Positions 17,814-26,980 of a stretch of 43,116 nucleotides of DNA are shown one piece after another (positions within the stretch are counted from its first letter, which is position 1; the number at the start of each line of letters is the position of its first letter). The position numbers and the translations under genes are program-made. The stretch spans positions 1 to 43,116 of the forward strand of contig NZ_JAIJZW010000001.1 of assembly GCF_019753765.1 (NCBI RefSeq). Direction: 5' to 3'. The stretch comes from Microbacterium marinilacus. GTDB taxonomy: Bacteria > Actinomycetota > Actinomycetes > Actinomycetales > Microbacteriaceae. The notes below the pieces were generated by a model. That model was not told the DNA's origin, searched no databases, and was given only the letters and a program-made list of their open reading frames with translations.

Positions 17814-18412
17814 CCTTCCCCGCCAACCCCACCGCGGCCTCGGCCGTCATCGGCGACCGGCTCCGGCTGACCTCGGCTCCCGGCATCGCCGCGTTGCTCA
17901 AGGGGCTCACGATGCCGGCGATCATCGCCGCGTTCGCCACCTACCTGGTCGTCGGGATCCTCACCATGCGGGTGCCGGAGGGCACCGTCTTCCCGGGGCC
18001 GCAGTTCTTCCCCGCGATCATCGCGACAGGCCTCTACGTCTTCGCCGCGGCCCTCGTGGTCTCCGCGATCCGCGAGGTGCGCTCCCTGCCCGACCCGCTG
18101 GTCGCCGAGCTCGAGGCGGCCCAAGCGGAGGCCGACGGCGCGGGCGAGGAACGGCCGGCGCGCGCCGTGCGCGTCGATGCGCGGTCGCTCGCCTGGGTCG
18201 TCGGCTCCTTCCTGGCCTTCGCCTTCCTGCTCGACCTGCTCGGCTGGGTCATCGCGGCGGGGCTGCTCTTCTGGGGCGTCGCCCGGGGCTTCGGCGCCGC
18301 ACGGCCGCTCCAGGTTCTCGCCGTCGGGCTCACCGTGAGCTCGCTGGCCTACATCGGATTCGACATGCTGCTCGGGATGCCGCTCCCGTCCGGTCTTCTC
18401 GGAGGGTTCTGA
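17810..18412 (+). CDS. tctB: Tripartite tricarboxylate transporter small membrane subunit
   Basis: A 200-residue membrane protein with four predicted helices, the layout of TctB. The pattern GTVFPGPQFFPAIIATGLYVFA near residue 60 and the C-terminal helix pair ending LLGMPLPSGLLGGF are typical. A hydrophilic, Glu/Ala-rich loop lies at about 95-125. The GTG start overlaps the tctC stop and GGAG lies just upstream; the gap to tctA is a single base. It works with TctA as the membrane part of a secondary carboxylate carrier. Confidence 0.9.
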   Translation: MTFPANPTAASAVIGDRLRLTSAPGIAALLKGLTMPAIIAAFATYLVVGILTMRVPEGTVFPGPQFFPAIIATGLYVFAAALVVSAIREVRSLPDPLVAELEAAQAEADGAGEERPARAVRVDARSLAWVVGSFLAFAFLLDLLGWVIAAGLLFWGVARGFGAARPLQVLAVGLTVSSLAYIGFDMLLGMPLPSGLLGGF

Positions 18413-18413
18413 C

Positions 18414-19958
18414 ATGGATGCTCTTCAGCTCCTCGGCGAGGGCTTCGCCGGCGCGCTCACCCCCGCCAACCTGCTCTGGGTGCTCGTGGGGTGCCTCCTC
18501 GGCACGGCCGTCGGCGTCCTCCCCGGGCTCGGGTCGTCGATGGCGGTGGCGCTTCTGCTCCCCGTCACCTTCTCGCTCGACCCCACGGCGGCGTTCATCA
18601 TGTTCGCCGGCGTCTACTTCGGCGGTCTCTTCGGCGACTCGACCATGGGCATCCTGATGAACACCCCGGGTCAGGCGTCGGCCATCGCCTCGACGTTCGA
18701 GGGGCACCGGATGGCGCTGAACGGCAGGGCGGCGCAGGCACTCGCCACCGCCGCGATCGGAGCCTTCATCGGCGGCTTCATCGCCTCCATCGTGGTCGTC
18801 TTCGTCGCGCCCGCCCTCGCCGACTTCTCGAGCCGGTTCGGGCCGGCGGAGTTCTTCGCGCTCGCGGTGTTCGCGTTCGCCGCCACCTCCTCGGTCGTCA
18901 CCGACAACGTCGTGAAGGGCCTCACGTCGCTCTTCATCGGCCTGGGGATCGCGGTGATCGGCGTCGACGGCGTCTCGGGCGCCCCGCGGTTCACGATGGA
19001 CTCGCCGAACCTGTTCGACGGGATCTCGCTCGTCACCGTGACGGTCGCGATCCTCGCGCTGGGGGAGGTGATCTACGTCGCCTGTCTCGAACGGCACGCC
19101 ACCGACAAGCCGCTCATCCGTCCCTCGGGCCGTCCATGGCTGAGCCGGCGCGAGCTCAAGGAGGCGGCACCGGCATGGTTCCGTGGCACGGCGATCGGGC
19201 TGCCGTTCGGCGTGGTGCCCGCCGGCGGCTCGGAGATCCCGACCTTCCTCGCCTACGGGCTGGAGAAGCGGCTCGACGCGCGCCGCAAGGAGCCCATGTT
19301 CGGCAAGGGAGCCATCCGCGGTCTCGCCGCCCCCGAGGCGGCGGGCAACTCGACGACCGGCATGGCGATGGGAGCGCTGCTCGCGCTCGGCCTCCCGATC
19401 TCGGCGACGGCCGCGATCATGCTCGCGGCGTTCCGGCAGTACGGGCTGCAGCCCGGCCCGCTGCTGTTCGACCGCGCGCCCGACCTCGTCTGGTCGCTGC
19501 TGACGAGCTTCTTCATCGCGATGGTGGTGCTGCTGATCCTGAACCTGCCGTTCGCGATGCTGTGGGCCAAGCTGCTGCTCATCCCGCGCCCGTACCTGTA
19601 CGCCGGCATCACGGTGTTCTGCGCGCTGGGCATCTACGCCACGTCGGGGTCGACGTTCGACCTGCTCATGCTGCTCGGCGTCGGGCTGCTCGGGTTCCTG
19701 ATGCGAGCGCTCGACTTCCCGCTGGCGCCGCTCATCATCGGCATGGTGCTCGGGCCGCTCGCCGAGACGAGTCTCCGGGACGCCGCCATGAGCGCGAACG
19801 GCGACTTCTCGGTCCTCGTCCACGGGCCCATCGCGATCACGCTGTACGCGCTGCTCGCGGTCGTGCTGGTGTTCTCGATCCGCAACCGGATCGTCGCCCG
19901 CTCGCGTGCACGCGCCGCCGCGGAGGACACGGCGGACGCCGAGCCGGTGTCGCGCTGA
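18414..19958 (+). CDS. tctA: Tripartite tricarboxylate transporter large membrane subunit
   Basis: A 514-residue protein with about 11-12 membrane helices. Conserved TctA motifs are present: GTAVGVLPGLGSSMAVALLL near the start, FAGVYFGGLFGDSTMGILMN, GLPFGVVPAGGSEIPTFLAY and AAPEAAGNSTTGMAMGALL. It forms the transport path for the carboxylate delivered by TctC, driven by an ion gradient. GGAGGG precedes the ATG at 18414. The operon ends in a strong hairpin at 19970. Confidence 0.95.
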   Translation: MDALQLLGEGFAGALTPANLLWVLVGCLLGTAVGVLPGLGSSMAVALLLPVTFSLDPTAAFIMFAGVYFGGLFGDSTMGILMNTPGQASAIASTFEGHRMALNGRAAQALATAAIGAFIGGFIASIVVVFVAPALADFSSRFGPAEFFALAVFAFAATSSVVTDNVVKGLTSLFIGLGIAVIGVDGVSGAPRFTMDSPNLFDGISLVTVTVAILALGEVIYVACLERHATDKPLIRPSGRPWLSRRELKEAAPAWFRGTAIGLPFGVVPAGGSEIPTFLAYGLEKRLDARRKEPMFGKGAIRGLAAPEAAGNSTTGMAMGALLALGLPISATAAIMLAAFRQYGLQPGPLLFDRAPDLVWSLLTSFFIAMVVLLILNLPFAMLWAKLLLIPRPYLYAGITVFCALGIYATSGSTFDLLMLLGVGLLGFLMRALDFPLAPLIIGMVLGPLAETSLRDAAMSANGDFSVLVHGPIAITLYALLAVVLVFSIRNRIVARSRARAAAEDTADAEPVSR

Positions 19959-19969
19959 CGACGGGTGCC

Positions 19970-20005
19970 GAGAGGCCCCGCGCTCCTTCGAGCGCGGGGC
20001 CTCTC
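19970..20005. terminator. Bidirectional hairpin between tctA and the SDR gene
   Basis: A perfect 16-bp GC-rich stem (left arm 19970-19985, right arm 19990-20005) with loop CTTC, placed between two convergent genes. No long T-run follows on either side. Confidence 0.85.
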
Positions 20006-20021
20006 CTCCTGCCGGGCGAGG

Positions 20022-20918
20022 TCAGGGGGTCGGCATGCCGCCGTTGACGTTGAGCGTCTCGCCGATCACGTAGCTCGACTCCGCCGAGGCGAGGAAGACG
20101 TAGGCGGGCGCGAGCTCGGCGGGCTGGCCCATGCGGCCGAGCGGGGTGTCCTCGCCGAACTGCGCCACCTTCTCCTGCGGCTGGCCGTCCGAGACCTGCA
20201 GCGGCGTCCAGATGGGCCCGGGCGCCACGGCGTTGACGCGGATGCCCTTCGGTGCCAGCTGCTGGCCCAGCGCCTTCGTGAACGCGTTGATGGTGGCCTT
20301 CGTCGAGGCGTAGTCGACCAGGATGTCCGACGGCGAGTAGGCCTGGATCGACGTGGTGTTGATGATGGCGGCGCCGCCCGGAAGGTGCGGGACGGCGGCC
20401 TTGGTGATCCAGAACATCGCGTCGACGTTCGTCGTGAACGTGTCGTCGAACTGCTGGTCGTCCAGGGTCGTGATGTCCTCGTTGAAGACCTGCTTCCCGC
20501 CGTTGTTCACGACGATGTCGAGGCCGCCGAGGCCTTCGACCGTCTTGGCGACGAGGTCGCGGCAGTAGTCCTTGCTGCGCAGGTCGCCGGGGAGGGCGAG
20601 GACGGTCACGCCGGCGTCCTCGAGGATGCCGGCGATGCGCGCGGCGTCCTCCTCCTCTTCCGGCAGGTAGGACATGGCGACGTCGGCGCCCTCGCGGGCG
20701 AAGGCGATGGCGGTCGCGGCGCCGATGCCGGAGTCGGCGCCCGTGATCAGCGCCTTGCGGCCCTGCAGCCGCCTGGTGCCCCGGTAGCTGTCCTCGCCGA
20801 GATCCGCCTTCGGCGTCAGGTCGGCGTCGAGGCCCGGCTCGGGCTGGTGGCCCTTCTGGGGCTCGATGTGGGCGTACAGCTCGGCCGGGTTGGTGAACGT
20901 GTACTGGTCGCGTGCCAT
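20022..20918 (-). CDS. SDR family oxidoreductase, general-stress type (YdaD/YhdF-like)
   Basis: A 298-residue short-chain dehydrogenase with the N-terminal extension of the general-stress-protein 39 group (YTFTNPAELY...HQPEPGLDADLTP). Cofactor loop TGADSGIGAAT (about 59-69), NNGG at 138-141 in place of the usual NNAG, and a complete catalytic set Ser190, Tyr203, Lys207 are present. It ends in GETLNVNGGMPTP. The substrate is unknown; relatives respond to osmotic or general stress. AGAGGAGAG precedes the ATG. It lies 51 bases downstream of the GH15 gene and may be cotranscribed. Confidence 0.93.
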   Translation of the reverse strand: MARDQYTFTNPAELYAHIEPQKGHQPEPGLDADLTPKADLGEDSYRGTRRLQGRKALITGADSGIGAATAIAFAREGADVAMSYLPEEEEDAARIAGILEDAGVTVLALPGDLRSKDYCRDLVAKTVEGLGGLDIVVNNGGKQVFNEDITTLDDQQFDDTFTTNVDAMFWITKAAVPHLPGGAAIINTTSIQAYSPSDILVDYASTKATINAFTKALGQQLAPKGIRVNAVAPGPIWTPLQVSDGQPQEKVAQFGEDTPLGRMGQPAELAPAYVFLASAESSYVIGETLNVNGGMPTP

Positions 20919-20969
20919 GGTGCTCTCCTCTGGTGATGGATGGTCTTCGGTCTCGGCGCGGGGAGCCGC

Positions 20970-22781
20970 TCAGAGCCGGTCGGCGTCGTCGCCGACCAGC
21001 TCGCGGATCAGGAGCGCCGAGCGGATCAGCGCGAGGTGGCTCAGCGCCTGCGGCAGGTTTCCGAGGAACGACCCGTCGGCCGGCTCGATCATCTCGGCGA
21101 ACATGCCGACGTCGTTGCCGGTCGTGACGAGCTCGTCCATCGCGGCGACGCCCTCGTCGTGCCGCCCGACGCAGACGAGCGCCGCGGCGCGCCAGAAGCT
21201 GCAGGCCACGAAGGTCGCCTCCTCCTCGCGCATGCCGGTGTAGCGGTACAGGTGCGGGCCCTCTCCGAGCTCGCCCGTCAGCGCGTCGATCGTGCGCGAC
21301 ATCCGCTCGCCCCGGTCGAAGCCGCTGAACGCGTGGAGCAGCACCGACGCGTCGAGGTCTCGGCTTCCCTGTGCCATGACGTACGCGCCGCGAGACTCCG
21401 ACCAGCCGTGCTCGTCGACCCAGGCGCGGACGAGCTCTGCCTCCGCCTCCCACCGGGCGCTGCTGCCCGGCACCTGGCCCAGCTCGGCGAGGTGCGCCGC
21501 GTCGCGGAGCGCCTGCCAGCAGCCCATCTTGGACGAGGTGTAGTGCCGCACCTCCGGCAGCTCCCACATGCCCGAGTCGGGGTTCCGCCACAGGTCGCAC
21601 ACCTTGTCGGCGAACATCTCGAGCATCCGGCCGGTGGCCACGTCGAGCGCGTTTCCGGCGTCCACGTAGGCCCGGCAGATCGCGAAGAGGTCTCCGTACA
21701 CGCCGAGCTGCAGCTGACCGTGGGCGGGGTTGCCCGTGACGACCGGGCCGATGCCCCGCCAGCCGGGCACGTCGTACTTCCGGACGCCGTCGTCCAGGCC
21801 CCCGTCGAGCGTGTACATGACGTGCAGGTCGGGACCGTTCTCCCGGATGGTGCGCAGCAGCCACGAGATCGCCGCGTGCGTCTCCTCGCGCAGCCCGAAG
21901 CCGATCAGCGCCTCGAGGGTGTACGCGAGGTCGCGCACCCACGCCAGCCGGTAGTCCCAGTTCTTGCCGCCCTCGAGGCTCTCCGGCAGCGACGTCGTCG
22001 CGGCCGCGGCTATCGCTCCGGTGGGGCTGTGGATGAGCAGCTTGAGCATGAGGGCGCTGCGCTGCACGTGCGTGGCCCAGGGGCCGTCGTACGAGAACTC
22101 CTTCGACCACGTCCTCCAGGCGTCGACGGTGCGGTCGATGCCGCGGTCGACGTTGGCCGGGTCGGGGAAGTGGATGGGCTCGTCGTGCGTCCCGACGACG
22201 ACGAGGAGGTGCCGGCTGCCCGGGGCGGTCCGGAACCCTCCGCCGAGCCCGGGGCCCTCGCCGTCGCCCGAGCCGACCGGCGAGGGGCCGTGCCCGGTGC
22301 CGGTCACGCCGATGGTGGTGAGACCGGAGCGCAGGATGCTGCGCCCCCCGCCGTCGTCGTACCAGGGCGCAGCCGTCTTGAGCGACGTGCCCGGCTGCAC
22401 CCTCCAACGGAACTCGACCTCCCCGTCGAGTCCGTCGACACGGCGCGCCAGCTCGGCCCACGGCAGCCGCCCCGCGACGCCGGTGACGAGCGCGTCGGTC
22501 ACGGTGGCCTGACCGGTCTCCGTCATGAAGGTGGTGATGAGCACGTTGGTGCGGGCGAGGTAGCGGCGTCGCACCTTGTAGTCGCCCACCGGCTCGAGCT
22601 CGATGCATCCGCCGGCGTCGTCGTCGAGCAGGCGCCCGAAGATGGGCAGGTCGTCGATGCCGGGCAGCGGCATCCAGTCGATCTGTCCGCGCATCCCGAT
22701 GAGGGCCACCGTCCGCCCGTCGCCGATCGGCGCGTAGTCCCTCAGATCGTGGCCGGGCGCGTCGCTGGTGGGGTGCGGCAT
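20970..22781 (-). CDS. Glycoside hydrolase family 15 protein (glucoamylase/trehalase-like)
   Basis: A 603-residue cytosolic protein; no signal peptide is seen. An N-terminal beta-sandwich region (RTVALIGMRGQIDWMPLPGI, PIFGRLLDD) is followed by the (alpha/alpha)6 barrel with YRLAWVRDLAYTLEALI and near the C-terminus EEEATFVACSFWRAAALV, which holds the catalytic glutamate region. This group cleaves alpha-glucosidic bonds; in actinobacteria several members are trehalases, so the substrate remains open. A 207-base gap to the potassium uptake gene downstream of it in the window shows nothing I can call with confidence. Confidence 0.9.
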   Translation of the reverse strand: MPHPTSDAPGHDLRDYAPIGDGRTVALIGMRGQIDWMPLPGIDDLPIFGRLLDDDAGGCIELEPVGDYKVRRRYLARTNVLITTFMTETGQATVTDALVTGVAGRLPWAELARRVDGLDGEVEFRWRVQPGTSLKTAAPWYDDGGGRSILRSGLTTIGVTGTGHGPSPVGSGDGEGPGLGGGFRTAPGSRHLLVVVGTHDEPIHFPDPANVDRGIDRTVDAWRTWSKEFSYDGPWATHVQRSALMLKLLIHSPTGAIAAAATTSLPESLEGGKNWDYRLAWVRDLAYTLEALIGFGLREETHAAISWLLRTIRENGPDLHVMYTLDGGLDDGVRKYDVPGWRGIGPVVTGNPAHGQLQLGVYGDLFAICRAYVDAGNALDVATGRMLEMFADKVCDLWRNPDSGMWELPEVRHYTSSKMGCWQALRDAAHLAELGQVPGSSARWEAEAELVRAWVDEHGWSESRGAYVMAQGSRDLDASVLLHAFSGFDRGERMSRTIDALTGELGEGPHLYRYTGMREEEATFVACSFWRAAALVCVGRHDEGVAAMDELVTTGNDVGMFAEMIEPADGSFLGNLPQALSHLALIRSALLIRELVGDDADRL

Positions 22782-22988
22782 GGGGCGGGGCGTCTCCTCG
22801 ACATCACCTCGGCGCAGGTCGTCCGAGGGCTTCGAGTCTCCCCGTCATCGCCCCCGGACCGGGAACGGTTGACACCCGCCGCCCGATGTGATGAGGTGCG
22901 CTGGCTCCGCGGCCGGCCCGCCGAAGGGGCACCTCTCAGCCGCCTCGCGGAACCGGCCGACGCGCCAAGGAGGCGTCCTGCGCCCGCG

Positions 22989-23660
22989 TCAGCGGTCGAG
23001 GCCCGCGAACCGCTCCACGTCGACGTTCGTGCCGGAGACGATGATCAGGTCGTGATTGGTGACGATCGTGTTCGCCTCCGCGTACCGGAACGGCTTGCCG
23101 GGGCTCTTCACGCCCACCACCGTCACGTTGTACTTGGTGCGCACTCCCGAGTCGTTGAGGCCGACCCCGCGCACGAACTTCGGCGGGTACATCTTCGCCA
23201 GCACGAAGTCGTCGTCGAAGCGGATGAAGTCGAGCATTCGGCCGCTGACCAGGTGCGCGACGCGTTCGCCGGCCTCGCGCTCCGGGTAGATGACGTGGTT
23301 CGCGCCGACGCGGGCGAGGATCTTGCCGTGCGACTGCGAGACCGCCTTCGCCCAGATCTGCGGCACCTTCAGGTCGACCAGGTTCGCGGTGATCAGCACG
23401 GACGCCTCGATGCTCGAGCCGACCGCGACCACGGCGACCTGGAAGTCCTGCGCGCCGATCTGCTTGAGCGACTCGATGTTGCGCGCGTCGGTCTGCACCG
23501 TGTGGGTGACGCGATCCGACCACTTCTGCACCAGGCCGAGGTCCTCGTCGATCGCGAGCACGTCGCGGTCGAGCCGGTCCAGCTCGCCGGCGCACGCCGC
23601 GCCGAAGCGTCCGAGCCCGATCACGAGCACCGGGGCGTCGCTGCGGATCTGCTCAACCAA
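22989..23660 (-). CDS. Potassium uptake regulatory subunit (KtrA/TrkA, RCK domains)
   Basis: A 223-residue cytoplasmic gating subunit of a Ktr-type potassium channel. The RCK_N Rossmann domain starts with VLVIGLGRFG (about 12-21) and has AIDED for the ribose; the C-terminal RCK_C/TrkA_C domain covers roughly 140-223. I place the start at TTG 23658-23660 because the Rossmann fold begins soon after and GAAAGG lies upstream; longer readings add an Arg/Pro-rich stretch inside the upstream gene. The start overlaps the stop of the membrane-subunit gene by eight bases. Confidence 0.92.
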   Translation of the reverse strand: MVEQIRSDAPVLVIGLGRFGAACAGELDRLDRDVLAIDEDLGLVQKWSDRVTHTVQTDARNIESLKQIGAQDFQVAVVAVGSSIEASVLITANLVDLKVPQIWAKAVSQSHGKILARVGANHVIYPEREAGERVAHLVSGRMLDFIRFDDDFVLAKMYPPKFVRGVGLNDSGVRTKYNVTVVGVKSPGKPFRYAEANTIVTNHDLIIVSGTNVDVERFAGLDR

Positions 23661-25092
23661 CGATCGGCCTTTCGACGGGCAGCGAGTACAGCTGCGACCG
23701 GGACGTCGCGGCGACCGCCGCGGCGAGAGTGACTGTACCAACGCGGCCCATGAAGATCGTGGCCGCCATCACGTAGGAGGCCGAATCCGGCAGCTCGGCG
23801 GTGAGGCCGGTGGAGAGGCCGACGGTGGCGAACGCGGAGATGACGTCGAACAGGACGTCCGAGATCGGCGCCTTGGTGATCTGGGCGATCACGATCGTGG
23901 CGAGCGCGACGATCGTGGCGCCCCAGGCGAGCACCGCCACCGCCACGCGCTGCACGTCGCTGGGGATGCGGCGCCCGAACGCCTCCACGCTCTGACGCCC
24001 CTTGGCCTCCGACCACACTGCGAGGGCGAGCACCGCCAGCGTGGTCACCTTGATGCCGCCGGCCGTCGACGCCGACCCGCCGCCGACGAACATCAGCATG
24101 GAGCCGACGACCAGCGACGATCCGTTCAGCTCGCTGATGTCGACGACCGAGAACCCGCCGGAGCGCGTCATCGCCGACAGGAAGAACGCTTGGAAGGTCG
24201 TGTCCCACGCGTCGCGCGACCCGAGCGTGCCCGGGTTCCCGTACTCGAGGATCAGGAAGGCGCCGGCGCCGAGCACGAAGAGGATGACCGTGGTGACGAG
24301 CGTGAGCTTCACGTGCAGCGCCCAGCGGCGTGGCTCGAGCAGCTGCTTGGAGAGCGCGTAGATGACCGGGAAGCCGATGCTGCCGAGGAAGACGCCGCCC
24401 ATCAGCACCGTCATGAAGAAGTAGTCGTGCTGGAACGCCTCGAGGCCCCGGTCGTTGAAGGTGAAGCCGGTGTTGGTGAACGCCATGGCCGCGTACTCGG
24501 GCGCCAGCCAGAGGGCGTCCAGCCAGCCGTAGCCCGCGCGCACGATCGGCAGGTACAGCAGCACCGCCACACCGGCCTCGATGATGATCGTCGACAGGGC
24601 GACGGTCCGCAGCAGCTGGCCGACCTCGCCGAGTCGCACGGTCTGGCTCTCGCTGACGGGACCGCCGTGCGAGCGCAGCGGGTTCGAGTCGCCGGCGGCG
24701 ATCAGCTTCGCCCTCAGGCCGAGGCGCTTCGACACGATCAGCCCCAGCATGGACGCCAGCGTGAGCGCGCCCATCCCGCCGATGTTGACGCCCACGAAGA
24801 TCAGCACCTTGCCGAACGGCGACCAGTGGGACGCCATCTCCACCGTCGACAGGCCTGTCACGCAGATCGTGGAGACCGCCGTGAAGAGCGCGTCCGACAG
24901 CGGGGTGACCTGCCTGTCGCTGGCGGCGATCGGCAGTGACAGCAGCGCCGTGAAGATGAGGATCAGCGTCGCGAAGACGAGGATCGCGAATCGCGACGGA
25001 GAGGACGTCGCGAAGTCGCGGAAGAACCCGCCCACTCCGCGGCCGAAGCGGTTCCATGCCTCTCGCGGCACGGACGACGCGGTCGGCGCCAT
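23653..25092 (-). CDS. Potassium uptake membrane subunit (KtrB/TrkH)
   Basis: A 479-residue channel-like protein with four repeats of helix-P-loop-helix. Selectivity filter glycines can be seen in VTGLSTVEM, FTNTGFTFND, TRSGGFSVVD and TVGLSTGLT. It forms the membrane pore for K+ and is gated by the RCK subunit encoded directly downstream. AAGGGGGA precedes the ATG at 25090-25092. Such pairs serve osmotic adaptation; the stress SDR nearby fits loosely but is a separate transcription unit. Confidence 0.94.
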   Translation of the reverse strand: MAPTASSVPREAWNRFGRGVGGFFRDFATSSPSRFAILVFATLILIFTALLSLPIAASDRQVTPLSDALFTAVSTICVTGLSTVEMASHWSPFGKVLIFVGVNIGGMGALTLASMLGLIVSKRLGLRAKLIAAGDSNPLRSHGGPVSESQTVRLGEVGQLLRTVALSTIIIEAGVAVLLYLPIVRAGYGWLDALWLAPEYAAMAFTNTGFTFNDRGLEAFQHDYFFMTVLMGGVFLGSIGFPVIYALSKQLLEPRRWALHVKLTLVTTVILFVLGAGAFLILEYGNPGTLGSRDAWDTTFQAFFLSAMTRSGGFSVVDISELNGSSLVVGSMLMFVGGGSASTAGGIKVTTLAVLALAVWSEAKGRQSVEAFGRRIPSDVQRVAVAVLAWGATIVALATIVIAQITKAPISDVLFDVISAFATVGLSTGLTAELPDSASYVMAATIFMGRVGTVTLAAAVAATSRSQLYSLPVERPIVG

Positions 25093-25196
25093 GCATCCCC
25101 CTTCGATGAGCCGCCGATGGTCGGTCGGCCGTCCCCGCAGCCGGACATGCCGGCGCTCCGGGGCCGCGTGACATGGTACTCCCGCGCGCGCCGGGC

Positions 25197-25202
25197 TACC
25201 CT
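25197..25202 (+). promoter_or_regulatory. Leaderless -10 element of the ArsR-type regulator gene
   Basis: TACCCT, six bases before ATG 25209. It favours this start over the in-frame ATG at 25203. Confidence 0.5.
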
Positions 25203-25208
25203 ATGCCC

Positions 25209-25622
25209 ATGGCGGACATCTTCGACGTGATCGCGGACGGCACCAGGCGCGAGATCCTGCAGCTGCTGTTGAGGCGCTCGTCGGAGGGAGACACCGGCAC
25301 CAGCGTGTCGCAGATCGTCGCCGACCTCGGTGTCAGCCAGCCGACCGTGTCGAAGCACCTGAAGGTGCTGCGCGAGTCGGAGCTGGTGTCGGTCCGGGAA
25401 GAGGGCCAGCACCGCTTCTACAGCCTGTCGCCCGCGCCGCTCGAGCAGGTGGACGACTGGCTCGTGCCGTTCTTCGTCGAGGAGGGCGACTTCGATGACG
25501 TCGCCGAGCTCGGCGCGGCCCAGCTCCCCGAGTCCGCCGCCCGTGCCGCCGAGGCCGTCGGGCGCGCCGCCGCGTCGGCGAAGAACGTGGTGCAGTCGGC
25601 GCTCAAGCGTCTCGGCGCATAG
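25209..25622 (+). CDS. ArsR-family winged-helix regulator
   Basis: A 137-residue regulator. MADIFDVIADGTRREILQLL is the typical first helix, followed by VSQIVADLGVSQPTVSKHLK (recognition helix) and a beta wing REEGQHRFYSLSP. No cysteine pair for metal sensing is visible, so it is probably not a metal sensor. The C-terminal 45 residues are acidic, then Ala-rich and helical. It is divergent from the potassium uptake operon, which is one possible target. A GC hairpin follows the stop. Confidence 0.88.
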   Translation: MADIFDVIADGTRREILQLLLRRSSEGDTGTSVSQIVADLGVSQPTVSKHLKVLRESELVSVREEGQHRFYSLSPAPLEQVDDWLVPFFVEEGDFDDVAELGAAQLPESAARAAEAVGRAAASAKNVVQSALKRLGA

Positions 25623-25628
25623 CCTTCC

Positions 25629-25649
25629 GCCGCGCGTGAGCCGCGCGGC
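25629..25649. terminator. Hairpin between convergent arsR-type and luxR-type genes
   Basis: Perfect 8-base arms GCCGCGCG and CGCGCGGC with a five-base loop in the 33-base gap between two convergent stops. Confidence 0.5.
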
Positions 25650-25655
25650 ATGCGT

Positions 25656-26945
25656 TCACGAGAGCGAGCTGCCGTGCTCCGCCGCGACGGCCGCCGCGAT
25701 CGCCTCGGCGCGCGAGGAGACCCCGAGCGCACGGAACACGTTCGAGGTGTGGAACTTGACGGTGTTGACGCTGATCCCCAGCGTCTCCGCGATCGCGTCG
25801 TTGCGCCAGCCCTGCACCATCAGGTCGAGCACCTCGCTCTCGCGGTCGCTGAGGGAGGGCAGCGCGTGCGCCGAGCCGTGCGCGATCGGCGGATCCAACG
25901 GGATGACGACCGACAGCTCGGTGCCCCATCCCGGCGTCGGCTCGATCGAGATCCGGCCGTGCATCGCGACGACCCGCTGCTGAAGCGGCTGCAGCAGGGC
26001 GTCGTCGGCCGTCAGCGTGCCGGGGCCGTCGTCGCGCATGTCGATCAGCAGGTTGGCGCCGTCGCAGTCCCACTGCACCCGCACCCGGCGTGCGGTCGGC
26101 TGCTCGATCAGGGCGAGCACCGCGCCGCGGACCACCGCGCGGGCGCCGTGTGCGATCTCGGGCGGCAGGGGGCGGCCGTCGACGGGCGGCTCGACGAGCT
26201 GCACGTCGATGTCGCGATGCCGCGTCAGCGGTCGCAGGTCGTCGCGGAGGCGCTGGAAGGCCTGGGTGACGGGCTCCTCGTCGAAGGTGCGGAGGCGGTC
26301 GGTGGCGGTGTGCAGCTGCACGACGGCGTCGGCGGCGAGGCGGATGGCGGCGTCGCGCGCGCCGCGGTCGGACAGCCTGCGGGAACGCAGCGCCGACAGG
26401 ATCGACTCGAGGCTCGCGAGGTGGAGGTCGGTGAGCTCGTCGATCGCCTGCGTGCGGATCGCCATCGCGGTGCGCGAGAGGTGGAGGAAGCGCGGCGACG
26501 CCTCTCGTGCCGCGCGGTGCAGCAGCTGCGCGGCGATGCGCCAGAGGGCGAGGGCGAGGTCGTCGGCCTCCGAGGCCGCGGCGGGGTCCACCGCGAGCAG
26601 CAGCTCGCCGGAGTCGGCGCGCGCGGCCCACGTGCCGTGGATCGCCCCGTCGATGAAGAGCCTGCCGCGCGCGCAGCTGGCGGGCTCCAGGCGGTCGCGC
26701 ACGCCGATCAGCTCGCCCAGCGGGATCGCCCCGATGAGCGACGGCGTGCCGGATCCCGGGTGCGGCACGGCCACGCGGTCGTCGGCCAGGATCGTGACGG
26801 CGGCGTTCGGAAGCAGCCCGGACAGCACGTCCGACAGGACCACGGCGATGTCCTCGCTGCGAGCGGCGAGGACCTGCAGCACGCTGCCGAGGAACGCGTC
26901 CTGGTCGTCGATGCCCAGGCGCGACCGTGCCTCGTCGCCCGCCAC
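25656..26945 (-). CDS. LuxR-type regulator with an internal kinase-like ATPase module
   Basis: A 429-residue protein. The first 150 residues resemble a GAF-like input region. Residues about 160-215 align with a HisKA_3 helix, but the segment DELTDLHLASLESIL has Thr where the phosphoacceptor His is expected. Residues about 260-345 form a HATPase-like fold with MRDDGPGTL and PGWGTELSVVIPL while the usual N-box Asn is not evident. The C-terminus is a LuxR helix-turn-helix (LSDRESEVLDLMVQGW, NTVKFHTSNVFRALGV). It therefore looks like a two-component system collapsed into one protein with a degenerate kinase. It starts at GTG 26943-26945 and is divergent from fdhA. Confidence 0.85.
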   Translation of the reverse strand: MAGDEARSRLGIDDQDAFLGSVLQVLAARSEDIAVVLSDVLSGLLPNAAVTILADDRVAVPHPGSGTPSLIGAIPLGELIGVRDRLEPASCARGRLFIDGAIHGTWAARADSGELLLAVDPAAASEADDLALALWRIAAQLLHRAAREASPRFLHLSRTAMAIRTQAIDELTDLHLASLESILSALRSRRLSDRGARDAAIRLAADAVVQLHTATDRLRTFDEEPVTQAFQRLRDDLRPLTRHRDIDVQLVEPPVDGRPLPPEIAHGARAVVRGAVLALIEQPTARRVRVQWDCDGANLLIDMRDDGPGTLTADDALLQPLQQRVVAMHGRISIEPTPGWGTELSVVIPLDPPIAHGSAHALPSLSDRESEVLDLMVQGWRNDAIAETLGISVNTVKFHTSNVFRALGVSSRAEAIAAAVAAEHGSSLS

Positions 26946-26951
26946 GTCGTC

Positions 26952-26957
26952 ATGCTA
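26952..26957 (-). promoter_or_regulatory. Leaderless -10 element of the luxR-type gene
   Basis: TAGCAT on the minus strand, six bases before the GTG at 26945, with no ribosome binding site. Confidence 0.5.
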
Positions 26958-26980
26958 ACGGCGCGCATCGCGTCGCGTCA

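Noticed and set aside
22869..22897. TTGACA followed 17 bases later by TGAGGT on the plus strand
   Set aside because: The -10 part is poor and no plus-strand gene follows; the genes on both sides run on the minus strand.
20940..23732. Plus-strand open frame of 930 codons across the GH15 and KtrA genes
   Set aside because: The composition is that of an antisense shadow; GH15 and KtrA motifs on the other strand are complete.
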